Shown here: positions 10,038 to 18,665 of the stretch, one piece after another
Layout of the letters: every line of letters begins with the position of its first letter
Numbering within the stretch: the stretch's first letter is position 1
Assembly (NCBI GenBank): GCA_028287865.1
Contig: JAQBOU010000202.1
Span: 1-32,823, forward strand
Reading direction: 5' to 3'
Length of the DNA: 32,823 nt
Origin: Mucilaginibacter sp.
GTDB lineage: Bacteria; Bacteroidota; Bacteroidia; Sphingobacteriales; Sphingobacteriaceae
Translations under genes and position numbers: made by a program
Notes under the pieces: generated by a model
Told to the model about the DNA's origin: nothing
Databases searched by the model: none
Seen by the model: only the letters and a program-made list of their open reading frames with translations

Positions 10038-13000
10038 ATGATTAAAGCTACTGCTAATTTTAGCCAGAAATGGCGAAATATCAACAAACTTATTTTAGTA
10101 TTAATTACTGCTGTAATTAGCTTGTCATCGTGTAAACAAAAAAAGATTGAACCTGCCTTGTTTCAATTGCTCGATTCAACACAAACAGGTATCAATTTTA
10201 CCAATACTTTAAGTGATAACGATTATCCTGGCATTTTAAATTACCTGTATTTTTATAATGGTGGAGGTGTTGCCATTGGTGATATTAATAATGACGGACT
10301 ACCGGATATATTTTTTACATCCAACAAAAAGGGGGGTAACAAACTGTACTTAAACAAAGGCAATTACCAATTTGAAGATATTACCAATAAGGCAGGTGTT
10401 GCAGGTACGGCCGATTGGAGCACCGGTGTAACCATGGCGGATGTTAACAATGATGGTTACCTTGATATTTATGTGTGTGCAGTTGCAGGGAAGCTAGACT
10501 TTAAGGGTCATAATATGCTTTATATTAACAATCACGACGGCACTTTTACCGAAGAGTCTGCAGCGTATGGGCTTGACTTTTCAGGATTTTCCACTCAGGC
10601 TGCATTTTTTGACTACAACCATGACGGGAAGCTGGATTGCTTTTTACTGAACCAGTCAAACCACTCGGTTGATACCTATGGAGATACCAGTTTACGCCGT
10701 AAAAATAATAAGCTCGCCGGCAGCAGATTGTACTTAAATAATAACGGTCACTTCACTGATGTTACTCAAAAAGCGGGAATTTACAGCAGTGCACTGGGTT
10801 ATGGCCTTGGGCTGGCCATTGGCGACCTGAACAATGATGGCTGGGACGACATTTATGTAGGGAATGATTTTCATGAAAACGATTATTACTACATCAATAA
10901 CCATAACGGTACTTTCACCGAATCGGGCGCTAAGCATTTCAATCATTACAGTCGCTTTAGTATGGGCAATGATATGGCCGATTTTAACAACGACGGTCAG
11001 CTTGACATCATAACCGCTGATATGCTTCCTGCTGAAGAAAACATTTTAAAGACCTATGGTGGTGATGAATCATATGATCAGTATAAGTATAAAATACTTG
11101 ATGGCGGTTTTCAATACCAGTATTCACGCAATTGCCTGCAAAAAAATCTTGGAAATGGAGAAGCATTCAGCGAAATAGGATTAATGGATGGCGTAGCAGC
11201 GACTGACTGGAGCTGGAGTCCATTGCTTGCCGATTTTGATAATGACGGAATAAAGGATCTTTTTATAGCAAACGGAATAAAGCGCCGGCCGACAGATATG
11301 GATTATATCAGCTTTATATCCAACATCTCCGTACAGGGATTGCTCCAAACAGGCCACGGAATGGATAATGTTGCAGTTGATAAGATGCCGCCGGGCGATA
11401 CTCATAGCTATATTTTTAAAGGAACAAAAAGCGAAAAATTTATTGATAAAAGTGCCTTGTGGGGGTTTAAGGAAGCAATGTTATCAAATGGAGCTGCGTA
11501 TGCTGATCTGAACAACGACGGCAATCTCGACCTGGTAATAAATAATTTAAACCATCCGGCTTGTATCTATAAAAACGTAAATAAGGGTAGCCACTACCTC
11601 AGCCTGAGATTTACCGGAAGACGGGATAACCGCTTTGGCATTGGTGCAAAAGCCTATGTTTTTAGCGGTAAGCAGATGCAATACGAGCAATTAATGCTCA
11701 CACGCGGTTTCCAGTCATCAGTTGAGCCTAAACTGCATTTCGGATTAAATGACCATAAAAAAATTGATAGCTTGTTAGTTGTTTGGCCTGACCAAACTTA
11801 CCAGGTTATCAGGAATATAAAGGGGGACCAATTATTGGTGATGGATCAAAAAAATGCTAAAGGTCATTTTGACCACAACAGATTTTTCCCTGCTCCGCTC
11901 CCGATCTTAAAAGACATCACAGATGAGTTGAAAATAAACTGGAAGCACCAGGAAAATAATTTTGTAGATTTTAACCTGCAACCGCTCATCCCACACATGC
12001 TTTCAACGGAAGGTCCGCGTATTGCAGTTGCGGATGTAAACCACGATGGGTATGACGACTTTTATATTTGCGGTGCAAAAGGTCAGCCGGGGGCCTTGTT
12101 TATTCAAACGCCAGGCGGCAGTTTCAAACTTTCTGTGCAGCCGGACTTTATTACGGATAAAGGCAGTGAAGATGTGGATGCCGTTTTTTTGGATGCAAAT
12201 AAGGACGGGAACCCTGATTTATACGTAGTTAGCGGGGGTAATGAACTGCGTGATGGATCGCCTGAATTAGCAGACCGGTTGTATATAAATGATGGCAAGG
12301 GACATTTTAAACGCTCAAATAATATTCCATCAATCAAACTCAATAAATCAGCAGTAGCAGTTGCAGATGTAAACCATGATGGGTACCCTGATATTTTTGT
12401 AGGCGGTGCACCTGGTAATTTAGGATACGGGCAAATCCCCGAATCATATTTGCTGATGAACGACGGGCATGGGAATTATAAAAAGGCGCTGATCCCTGAT
12501 GAGCTAAAATATGCCGGGATGCTGCGTTCGGTAGCTTTTGCAGATTTGGATAATGATGGCTGGCCAGATCTGGTTGTCGCCGGGGAGTGGATGCCGGTAA
12601 AGGTTTTCATGAATAAAAAGGGCAAATTTGTTCAACAGCACCAGGGAGACATTGATAAATTATCCGGATGGTGGCAAAAAATAGTGCTGGCAGATGTGGA
12701 CGGTGATGGCAAAATTGACATTATTGCCGGTAATTATGGTTTAAATTCCAAACTTAAGCCTACCATCCAGGACCCTGTGAAGTTATTTTTAGCTGACCTT
12801 GATAAAAACGGGACGATCGATCCCTTGCTCACTTACAGTATTGATAAAAAGGACTATACTTTTTTAGGCAAGGGTGAGATAGAGAAACAGGTGCCGCTAA
12901 TTAAAAAGAAATTTTTGTATTACCATGAGTTTGCAGGAAAAACGGTTAATGAGTTGTTTGGCGATTCATTAAAAGGGAAGCCTTTAACGGCCACTTCATT

Positions 13001-13358
13001 TACTTCAGGTGTATTTTATAATAAAGGCCAAGGCAATTTTGAGTTTAAGGCATTTCCATCATCCGCGCAAATGTCACCGCTTTTTGGCTTTGCTACATTG
13101 TCATTACCTGCTAAGGGAATACTTGCAGGCGGCAATTTTTCTGGGGTAATGCCTTATGAGGGGCGCTACGATGCAGATTATGGCGATGTAATGCTATTGG
13201 ATAAAAGAAGGGATTTTAAATGGTTATCCTCTGTATCCTCCGGGTTTTTATTGCGTGGCGAGGTGAGGGATATTAAGATAATAAAAACAGCCGGAGGTAT
13301 AATTTATGCTGTTGCCTTTAATAATAACAAGATCAGATTTTTTAAATTAAGTAACTAG
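10038..13358 (+). CDS. CRTAC1-like lipoprotein: VCBS/FG-GAP repeats with ASPIC/UnbV domain (copy 2)
   Basis: 1106 residues. The N-terminus carries a hydrophobic stretch (LILVLITAVISLSSC) with a lipobox at about residue 32. As in copy 1 there are about 13 D-x-[ND]-x-[DN]-G calcium loops (DINNDGLPDIFF, DVNNDGYLDIYV, DLNNDGNLDLVI, DVDGDGKIDIIA). The ASPIC/UnbV domain sits at about residues 517-597 (HYLSLRFTG, FGIGAKAYVF, RGFQSSVEPKLHFG). Copies 1 and 2 align end to end, for example FYNGGGVAIGD-[VI]-NNDG-x-PDIFFTSN in both. They are diverged paralogues, not a recent duplication. The gene ends 2 bases before the GH65 gene, so it is the first gene of a three-gene operon. The function is unknown; surface binding of the locus's substrate is an inference. 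Confidence 0.93.
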   Translation: MIKATANFSQKWRNINKLILVLITAVISLSSCKQKKIEPALFQLLDSTQTGINFTNTLSDNDYPGILNYLYFYNGGGVAIGDINNDGLPDIFFTSNKKGGNKLYLNKGNYQFEDITNKAGVAGTADWSTGVTMADVNNDGYLDIYVCAVAGKLDFKGHNMLYINNHDGTFTEESAAYGLDFSGFSTQAAFFDYNHDGKLDCFLLNQSNHSVDTYGDTSLRRKNNKLAGSRLYLNNNGHFTDVTQKAGIYSSALGYGLGLAIGDLNNDGWDDIYVGNDFHENDYYYINNHNGTFTESGAKHFNHYSRFSMGNDMADFNNDGQLDIITADMLPAEENILKTYGGDESYDQYKYKILDGGFQYQYSRNCLQKNLGNGEAFSEIGLMDGVAATDWSWSPLLADFDNDGIKDLFIANGIKRRPTDMDYISFISNISVQGLLQTGHGMDNVAVDKMPPGDTHSYIFKGTKSEKFIDKSALWGFKEAMLSNGAAYADLNNDGNLDLVINNLNHPACIYKNVNKGSHYLSLRFTGRRDNRFGIGAKAYVFSGKQMQYEQLMLTRGFQSSVEPKLHFGLNDHKKIDSLLVVWPDQTYQVIRNIKGDQLLVMDQKNAKGHFDHNRFFPAPLPILKDITDELKINWKHQENNFVDFNLQPLIPHMLSTEGPRIAVADVNHDGYDDFYICGAKGQPGALFIQTPGGSFKLSVQPDFITDKGSEDVDAVFLDANKDGNPDLYVVSGGNELRDGSPELADRLYINDGKGHFKRSNNIPSIKLNKSAVAVADVNHDGYPDIFVGGAPGNLGYGQIPESYLLMNDGHGNYKKALIPDELKYAGMLRSVAFADLDNDGWPDLVVAGEWMPVKVFMNKKGKFVQQHQGDIDKLSGWWQKIVLADVDGDGKIDIIAGNYGLNSKLKPTIQDPVKLFLADLDKNGTIDPLLTYSIDKKDYTFLGKGEIEKQVPLIKKKFLYYHEFAGKTVNELFGDSLKGKPLTATSFTSGVFYNKGQGNFEFKAFPSSAQMSPLFGFATLSLPAKGILAGGNFSGVMPYEGRYDADYGDVMLLDKRRDFKWLSSVSSGFLLRGEVRDIKIIKTAGGIIYAVAFNNNKIRFFKLSN

Positions 13359-13360
13359 AT

Positions 13361-15394
13361 ATGAGAAAAGTATATATACTATTATTTTGCCTTAGCTTGT
13401 TTTTCAACACCGCGTTACATGCCCAGGATGAATGGATAATAAAAGCTGACAAAATTGACCCGGCTAATTATTATGGCATTACCGTAGCTAACGGGATGAT
13501 CGGGATAGTATCATCACCCGAGCCTTTTAAGGTAAAAAATGTTGTACTTGCCGGGGCTTATGATTTGTACGGAAGAGGAAGGGTAAGTAATTTCCTGAAT
13601 AGCTTTAACTTGCTTAATATGTACCTGGAGATAAATGGCCGGCGCATCGATGCCAAAAACATCAGTAATTTTAAGCAGGAGCTTGACATGCAGCATGCTG
13701 CGTTTACCACTACTTTTGACTATGGTGATGACGCATCTGTAAAATACACCTATTATTCATTGCGACAGCTGCCTTTTACAGTTTTGATGGATATTTCCAT
13801 TACTGCAAAAAAGCCGATAAATATTACTGCCGCCAGCGTTATGGAAGCACCGGATGCCTTAAGGGAAGTACAAAATTATTACAATGAAATAGACCGGCCC
13901 CATGTAACCATCAGCCTGCTTACCTCAACTGCAAAAAGTCCTACGGGTAAATTGCAGTTATGCGCGTCTAATACCTTTTTATTTAGCGAACCACATGGAC
14001 AGGAGCCAAGAGTGATCCATGAAATGTGGGATAGTAATATGCACCTGATGAAATTTAGTAAGGCTATAGGTGCTGGCGAAACTTATCAGTATGCTGTTGC
14101 CGGTTCATCCATTACCTCCGCACATGATGCCGACCCGTTAAACCAAGCGGAACGTTTAACAATGTTTGCTAAGCTTGAAGGACGTGACCGTTTGATCCGG
14201 TACCATACCAACGCCTGGGCCGAGCTTTGGAAGAGCGATATTAAAATTGATGGTGATCCGCAGGTGCAACAGGATGTTCACAGTATGCTTTATCATTTAT
14301 ATTCCTTTTCACGTGCCGGAACTGCGTACGCTCCATCACCTATGGGGTTATCCGGCTTAGGTTATAACGGACATGTTTTTTGGGATGCCGACTTATGGAT
14401 GTACCCGGCTTTATTGGTATTACATCCTGAGATAGCCAAATCATTGGTTGAATACAGGTATCAAAGGCTGGTGGCCGCAAGGCAAAACGCCTTTGCACAT
14501 GGTTATAAGGGTGCAATGTTCCCATGGGAAAGTGCCGATAGCGGTGTAGAAGAAACACCTGTTTGGGCATTAAGTGGTCCGTTTGAACACCATATTACTG
14601 CGGATGTTGCGCTGGCAGCATGGAATTATTATTGCGTAACGCAGGATAAACAATGGTTACGTGAAAAGGGATGGCCCATACTTGCAGCCACAGCTGATTT
14701 TTGGGCAAGCCGTGTGGAAAGGAACGGTCCCGGTCAATATGATATAAAAGATGTTGTTGCTGCCGATGAATGGGCGGAGAATGTAGATAACAATGCATTT
14801 ACCAATGCTGCCGCCATCGCAAATTTGCAGTTTGCAACGGCTGCGGCCAAAATATTGGGAATGCAAGCAGATCCTGATTGGCAATTGGTAGCTCAAAATA
14901 TTCCTATTTTAAAATTTCCAGATGGTGTAACAAAGGAATTTGCCACTTATAAAGGCGAAGGAATTAAACAGGCAGATGTAAATCTGTTGGCTTATCCTTT
15001 AAAAACGATAACCGATGTTGCCCAGGTAAAAAAGGATCTGGAATATTATGATAGCCGGATACCAAACGAAGGTACCCCTGCCATGACCCAGGGTATATTT
15101 GCCTTGTTGTATTCAAGATTAGGAAATGGTGATAAGGCATATCATTGGTTTAAAGAAGCTTACGAACCGAATTTAAATCCGCCTTTCCGTGTGATTGCTG
15201 AAACAAAGGGAGGGACTAACCCCTATTTTGCCACTGGAGCCGGCGGGATTATTCAAAGCTTATTAATGGGTTTTGGAGGCCTGGATATTACGGACAAGGG
15301 TATTGTACAGATTAAAAGTAAACTGCCTTCTAACTGGCATTCACTAACCATTACAGGGGTTGGACCTGATAAAAAAACCTATGTTGTTAAATAA
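13361..15394 (+). CDS. Secreted glycoside hydrolase family 65 enzyme
   Basis: 677 residues with a signal peptide cleaved near LHAQ-DEW (residue ~22), so periplasmic or secreted. Residues ~25-270 form the N-terminal beta-sandwich of GH65 and the remainder the (alpha/alpha)6 barrel. The barrel shows the family motif GLGYNGHVFWDADLWMYPAL (residues ~329-348), the acid region DEWAENVDNNAFTN (D469-E470, equivalent to the DEYHE-x-V-x-NNAYTN of the family) and AETKGGTNPYFATGAGGIIQ with Glu614. Glu614 aligns by eye with the candidate general base of the hydrolase branch (acid trehalase, human PGGHG/ATHL1) as opposed to the phosphorylases. The likely substrate is therefore an alpha-linked glucosyl disaccharide or glucosylated compound, with hydrolysis preferred. 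It sits between the CRTAC1-like gene (2-base gap) and the haloperoxidase-like gene (19-base gap). Confidence 0.85.
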   Translation: MRKVYILLFCLSLFFNTALHAQDEWIIKADKIDPANYYGITVANGMIGIVSSPEPFKVKNVVLAGAYDLYGRGRVSNFLNSFNLLNMYLEINGRRIDAKNISNFKQELDMQHAAFTTTFDYGDDASVKYTYYSLRQLPFTVLMDISITAKKPINITAASVMEAPDALREVQNYYNEIDRPHVTISLLTSTAKSPTGKLQLCASNTFLFSEPHGQEPRVIHEMWDSNMHLMKFSKAIGAGETYQYAVAGSSITSAHDADPLNQAERLTMFAKLEGRDRLIRYHTNAWAELWKSDIKIDGDPQVQQDVHSMLYHLYSFSRAGTAYAPSPMGLSGLGYNGHVFWDADLWMYPALLVLHPEIAKSLVEYRYQRLVAARQNAFAHGYKGAMFPWESADSGVEETPVWALSGPFEHHITADVALAAWNYYCVTQDKQWLREKGWPILAATADFWASRVERNGPGQYDIKDVVAADEWAENVDNNAFTNAAAIANLQFATAAAKILGMQADPDWQLVAQNIPILKFPDGVTKEFATYKGEGIKQADVNLLAYPLKTITDVAQVKKDLEYYDSRIPNEGTPAMTQGIFALLYSRLGNGDKAYHWFKEAYEPNLNPPFRVIAETKGGTNPYFATGAGGIIQSLLMGFGGLDITDKGIVQIKSKLPSNWHSLTITGVGPDKKTYVVK

Positions 15395-15413
15395 ATATGA
15401 TCCGATTAAACGT

Positions 15414-16739
15414 ATGAAACGGTTACTATTGTTATTTGCTGTTGCCTTTTTACTTTTTACATCCTGTAAAAAACCGGATTATGTAAAGGTATTTCACGAT
15501 CCTGACCTATACAGCCGCACGGTACACGAGCTAAACGGTGTGGTGATGGGAAATAATTTTACCCCGGTGGTGGCCTCCCGGAATTACGCTTATGCAAATA
15601 TTGCCGGTTATGAAGTTATTGCAGCAGGTGACCCGGTGCATTACAGATCACTTGCAGGGCAGTTGAACGGGTTAAAAAGCGTTGCAAAACCCGATAAAGG
15701 AGCCACTATTGATTATCCTTACGCGGCAACGCTGGCTTTTTGCAAAGTTGGCGAAGCAGTAACATTTCCGGAAGGAAGCCTTAAATATTATACCGACAGC
15801 CTGCATCAACTTGCTATAAATCATGGTATGCCGACGGATATAATGGCTAATTCAGAGAAGTTTGCTAAAACAGTTGCTTTGTCAATTATGGCCTGGAGCA
15901 AAAAGGATAATTACTTAAAAACCAGGAGTATGCCTAAATTTGCCATCAATGATTCGGCAGGCAGATGGGTACCCACGCCACCTGCCTATACGGAGGCTGT
16001 TGAACCACACTGGAGCGAAATAAGGACGATGGTTATGAATAACGCTAAGGAATACACAGTGCCGCCGCCGCCCAAGTTTGATATTAAGGATAAAAACAGC
16101 CTGTATTATAAAGATGTTATCTATAGTAAAAATGCGGTGGACAGTCTAACTGCAGACCAGGCACATATGGCTGATTTTTGGGATGATAATCCAGGTAAAT
16201 TGAATGTTAGCGGACACGTTATGTTTATTACTAAAAAGTTTTCACCTCCGGGTCATTGGCTAAGCATAGTTGGCATCGGTGCGCATAAAACAAAAGCTGA
16301 CTTTAACACCACTGTTTGTGCTTATGCAAAAACTTCAATAGCGTTATTTGACGCTTTTATTGAATCGTGGACAGCTAAGTATATTCACAAAACCGCCCGG
16401 CCGGAAACTATTATAAATAAATATTTTGATCCAAACTGGCATCCGCATTTACAAACACCCCCTTTTCCTGAGTATACTTGCGGGCATTGTACCATATCTG
16501 CTGCGGCTGCCGAAGCACTTACCAGCGTTTTGGGCGACAACGTGGCTTACACCGATACTTCCGAGCTTGAGTTTGGTATAAAAAACCGCTCCTACAAATC
16601 TTTCCGAGCTGCAGCCAATGAAAATGTATGGGCAAGGTTTTATGGCGGCATACATTTCCATAACTCCTGTGTGGTATCAAATCGTTTTGGTAAAATAGTT
16701 GGCGATTCTGTGGTTATAAAACTGGTTATGAAGAAATAA
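15414..16739 (+). CDS. Vanadium-dependent haloperoxidase-family (PAP2 superfamily) lipoprotein with a Ser-to-Cys active-site change
   Basis: 441 residues from ATG 15414; an upstream in-frame ATG at 15360 would overlap the GH65 gene. The N-terminus MKRLLLLFAVAFLLFTSC is a lipobox. The three vanadate/phosphate-binding motifs of the PAP2/haloperoxidase fold are present: K322-x6-R329-P, then PPFPEYTCGHC with C356-G357-H358, then R408-x5-H414 in RFYGGIH. By spacing these match Lys353/Arg360, Ser402-Gly403-His404 and Arg490/His496 of Curvularia chloroperoxidase, except that Ser402 is Cys356 here. The family oxidises halides with hydrogen peroxide or, in the related acid phosphatases, removes phosphate; which applies cannot be told from sequence. 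It is the last gene of the operon starting at 10038. Confidence 0.88.
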   Translation: MKRLLLLFAVAFLLFTSCKKPDYVKVFHDPDLYSRTVHELNGVVMGNNFTPVVASRNYAYANIAGYEVIAAGDPVHYRSLAGQLNGLKSVAKPDKGATIDYPYAATLAFCKVGEAVTFPEGSLKYYTDSLHQLAINHGMPTDIMANSEKFAKTVALSIMAWSKKDNYLKTRSMPKFAINDSAGRWVPTPPAYTEAVEPHWSEIRTMVMNNAKEYTVPPPPKFDIKDKNSLYYKDVIYSKNAVDSLTADQAHMADFWDDNPGKLNVSGHVMFITKKFSPPGHWLSIVGIGAHKTKADFNTTVCAYAKTSIALFDAFIESWTAKYIHKTARPETIINKYFDPNWHPHLQTPPFPEYTCGHCTISAAAAEALTSVLGDNVAYTDTSELEFGIKNRSYKSFRAAANENVWARFYGGIHFHNSCVVSNRFGKIVGDSVVIKLVMKK

Positions 16740-16968
16740 TGATAATAGAAGTATTAAAATAAATGTATATTATTCAGCTTCTACTCTATTTCAATATGTT
16801 AATAATCAGGGTATTGTAAAAAATATAAGCCGATTTTACTTAAATTTTTATTATATAAGCGGTAGTGATATTTGAGGTGATGTTCATCATGTTTTACAAG
16901 TTGTTATATTTATTGAAACATCAGATACTTAAATTTTTTGATTTATGTCTGTACAATTGGTTTAGTTG

Positions 16969-17003
16969 ATAGGCAACCGGTTAGCTGGTTGCCTATTTCT
17001 TTA
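16969..17003 (+). terminator. Probable Rho-independent terminator
   Basis: Perfect arms ATAGGCAACC (16969-16978) and GGTTGCCTAT (16987-16996) around an 8-base loop. The stem can extend by a G-C and a G-T pair to a TTAG tetraloop, and TTCTTTAA follows. It lies 230 bases after the haloperoxidase-like gene and is the first convincing stop for that operon. Confidence 0.65.
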
Positions 17004-17168
17004 ATAAAAAAGTTTCTTTTTTAATGCGGGTGATTATTATTTGCTCTTGTAATATTTAGCCGGAAGCGATTGTAATACTGACAAAGTATTGCGGTAGGCG
17101 CTTTAATACCGGTATCAAATTGACTCCTTCTATATGAACATTAACCTTCCTTCCAAACGATCAATAAT

Positions 17169-17212
17169 ATTATAATAATTAAAATAAATTATTTAAATTT
17201 AATTATTATAAT
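17169..17212. repeat. Pure A/T inverted repeat
   Basis: 15-base perfect arms, 17169-17183 (ATTATAATAATTAAA) and 17198-17212 (TTTAATTATTATAAT), around a 14-base AT spacer. Such a structure could be a weak cruciform or a nucleoid-protein site, but in DNA this AT-rich it may be chance. Confidence 0.3.
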
Positions 17213-17555
17213 TCGGTTTAACTTTAATAGAAAGGAGTTATCTTTATGTATAATTTTAACGGTAAGTGATAGAAACGTTTAAGGATCATATAATTAAACG
17301 CACACTTGTTATTAGCAAACTTTTAAGATTCAATAAAATATCGGATCAATAGCCCTATCCTAAAAATAATAATTTATAGTAAATCCCTTCTGCTGAACCA
17401 AGCGTGTGTTACTTATATTAGAATTTTCCAGATACTAGATTAGTATAAGTTTTATTAAAAATGAATTAACAAGGCGATAATTTATAGTCAAATTAAGCTA
17501 CTGTCAAGTCTCTGTTAAGTTTCCTTCAAGCGCGTAAAACAATAGCCCTATTTCA

Positions 17556-17563
17556 TAAGTTTG
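17556..17563 (+). promoter_or_regulatory. Candidate -7 box (TAAGTTTG) of the ulosonate-type cluster
   Basis: An exact match to the Bacteroidota -7 consensus TAnnTTTG, 28 bases before the first ATG of the cluster, which would give a leader of about 20 bases. No clear TTTG/TTG -33 element was found at the usual distance, so support is partial. Confidence 0.4.
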
Positions 17564-17591
17564 ATAAATTAATAAAACAGGACAAGTTAAT

Positions 17592-18641
17592 ATGAAGAGG
17601 AAAATATTATTTATTACCGGTTCAATTAACCAAACGCAGCAAATGCACCAGATATCAAATTACCTTAAAAAGGAATATGATTGCTGGTTTAGCCAGTTAT
17701 TTCCTGACACTGCATTTCTTAAAGCAATTGTAAAATATACACCATTTGCTAATGGCACGGTATTAACCGGCCAGTTTAAAGAACAGTCAGAAAATTACTT
17801 GCATCAGCATGGGCTTCGTATTGATTATGAAGGGAATATGAACAGATACGACCTGGTAGTAAACTGTACTGATATGATTGTGGCACCTAAATTCCGTCAA
17901 ACCAAAACCATTTGGGTACAGGAAGGAATGATTGACAGGCGCACCATTTTTACCGGATTTGTTAAAGCGGCCGGCTTACCTCCATATTTTACAGGTGATA
18001 CTTCATTAAACGGTTCAACAAATATTTGTGATATCTATTGTACAGCATCCGAAGGTTATAAAGATTATTTCGCAAAACACGGTACTGATCCTAAAAGATT
18101 GATTGTTACCGGCATACCAAACTATGACAATCAGCTCGAGTTTGTAAACAATGATTTCCCCTATCATAATTACATAATGGTGGCTACATCAGATATGCGC
18201 GAAACTTATAAGTTTGAGAACAGGATAGCATTTATAAAACATGCGGTAAAAATAGCTGCCGGAAGACAATTGCTTTTTAAGCTCCACCCCAATGAAAAGG
18301 TTGAGCGCGCAGAAGCGGAAATCCGTAAATATGCACCGGCAGGGACGTTAGTATACCATATAGGTAGCACTAACCATATGATTGCTAATTGCAGCGAACT
18401 CATCACTCAATATTCAACGGTGGTTTACACTGGTATTGCCCTCGGCAAAAAGGTATATTCTTATTTCGATGTGGAAGAGTTAAAACGCCTGGCCCCCATT
18501 CAGAACGGAGGAACTTCGGCAAAAAATATTGCGCAGGTATGCCGCAGCTTTATAGAGTTTAAGGGTAAAAAAGAAGATTTTCTGGCTGGGTTTACTTTGC
18601 AGCCGGAGGTTTTAAATTATTATGAAATACAATATGCCTGA
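17592..18641 (+). CDS. Predicted GT-B-type glycosyltransferase, possibly an ulosonic-acid (sialyl-like) transferase
   Basis: 349 residues, no signal peptide or membrane helix. The fold pattern suggests two Rossmann-like halves as in the CDP-glycerol glycerophosphotransferase/capsule transferase group. Three short motifs resemble those of GT-B bacterial sialyl- and polysialyltransferases: an acidic-Gly motif (WVQEGMID, E111-G112), an HP motif (FKLHPNE, H232-P233) and an S-T motif (QYSTVVYTG, S275-T276). In those enzymes the HP and S/T motifs contact the CMP or phosphate of the donor. The gene opens a cluster containing a cytidylyltransferase and an NeuB-type synthase, so transfer of the cluster's CMP-activated product is the simplest inference. 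Alternatives are a polyol-phosphate transferase or an epimerase-like protein. The exact family is not recognised. Confidence 0.55.
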   Translation: MKRKILFITGSINQTQQMHQISNYLKKEYDCWFSQLFPDTAFLKAIVKYTPFANGTVLTGQFKEQSENYLHQHGLRIDYEGNMNRYDLVVNCTDMIVAPKFRQTKTIWVQEGMIDRRTIFTGFVKAAGLPPYFTGDTSLNGSTNICDIYCTASEGYKDYFAKHGTDPKRLIVTGIPNYDNQLEFVNNDFPYHNYIMVATSDMRETYKFENRIAFIKHAVKIAAGRQLLFKLHPNEKVERAEAEIRKYAPAGTLVYHIGSTNHMIANCSELITQYSTVVYTGIALGKKVYSYFDVEELKRLAPIQNGGTSAKNIAQVCRSFIEFKGKKEDFLAGFTLQPEVLNYYEIQYA

Positions 18642-18665
18642 TTAAGGCAAAAGTGTAAAAAGAAA

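Larger units (their letters stand above)
16740..17591. other. 852-base AT-rich intergenic region
   Basis: No gene could be supported on either strand. It contains a terminator-like hairpin (16969-16996), a pure-AT inverted repeat (17169-17212), a small TGATG-TT-CATCA palindrome at 16878-16889 and a TAnnTTTG box just before the next gene (17556). It marks the boundary between the Sus-type locus and the ulosonate-type cluster. Confidence 0.6.

Noticed and set aside
17245..17268. Seven-codon ORF (MYNFNGK) after an AAAGGAG-like sequence
   Set aside because: It is too short, has no homology that can be judged, and lies in random AT-rich DNA; a purine-rich stretch alone is weak evidence in Bacteroidota.
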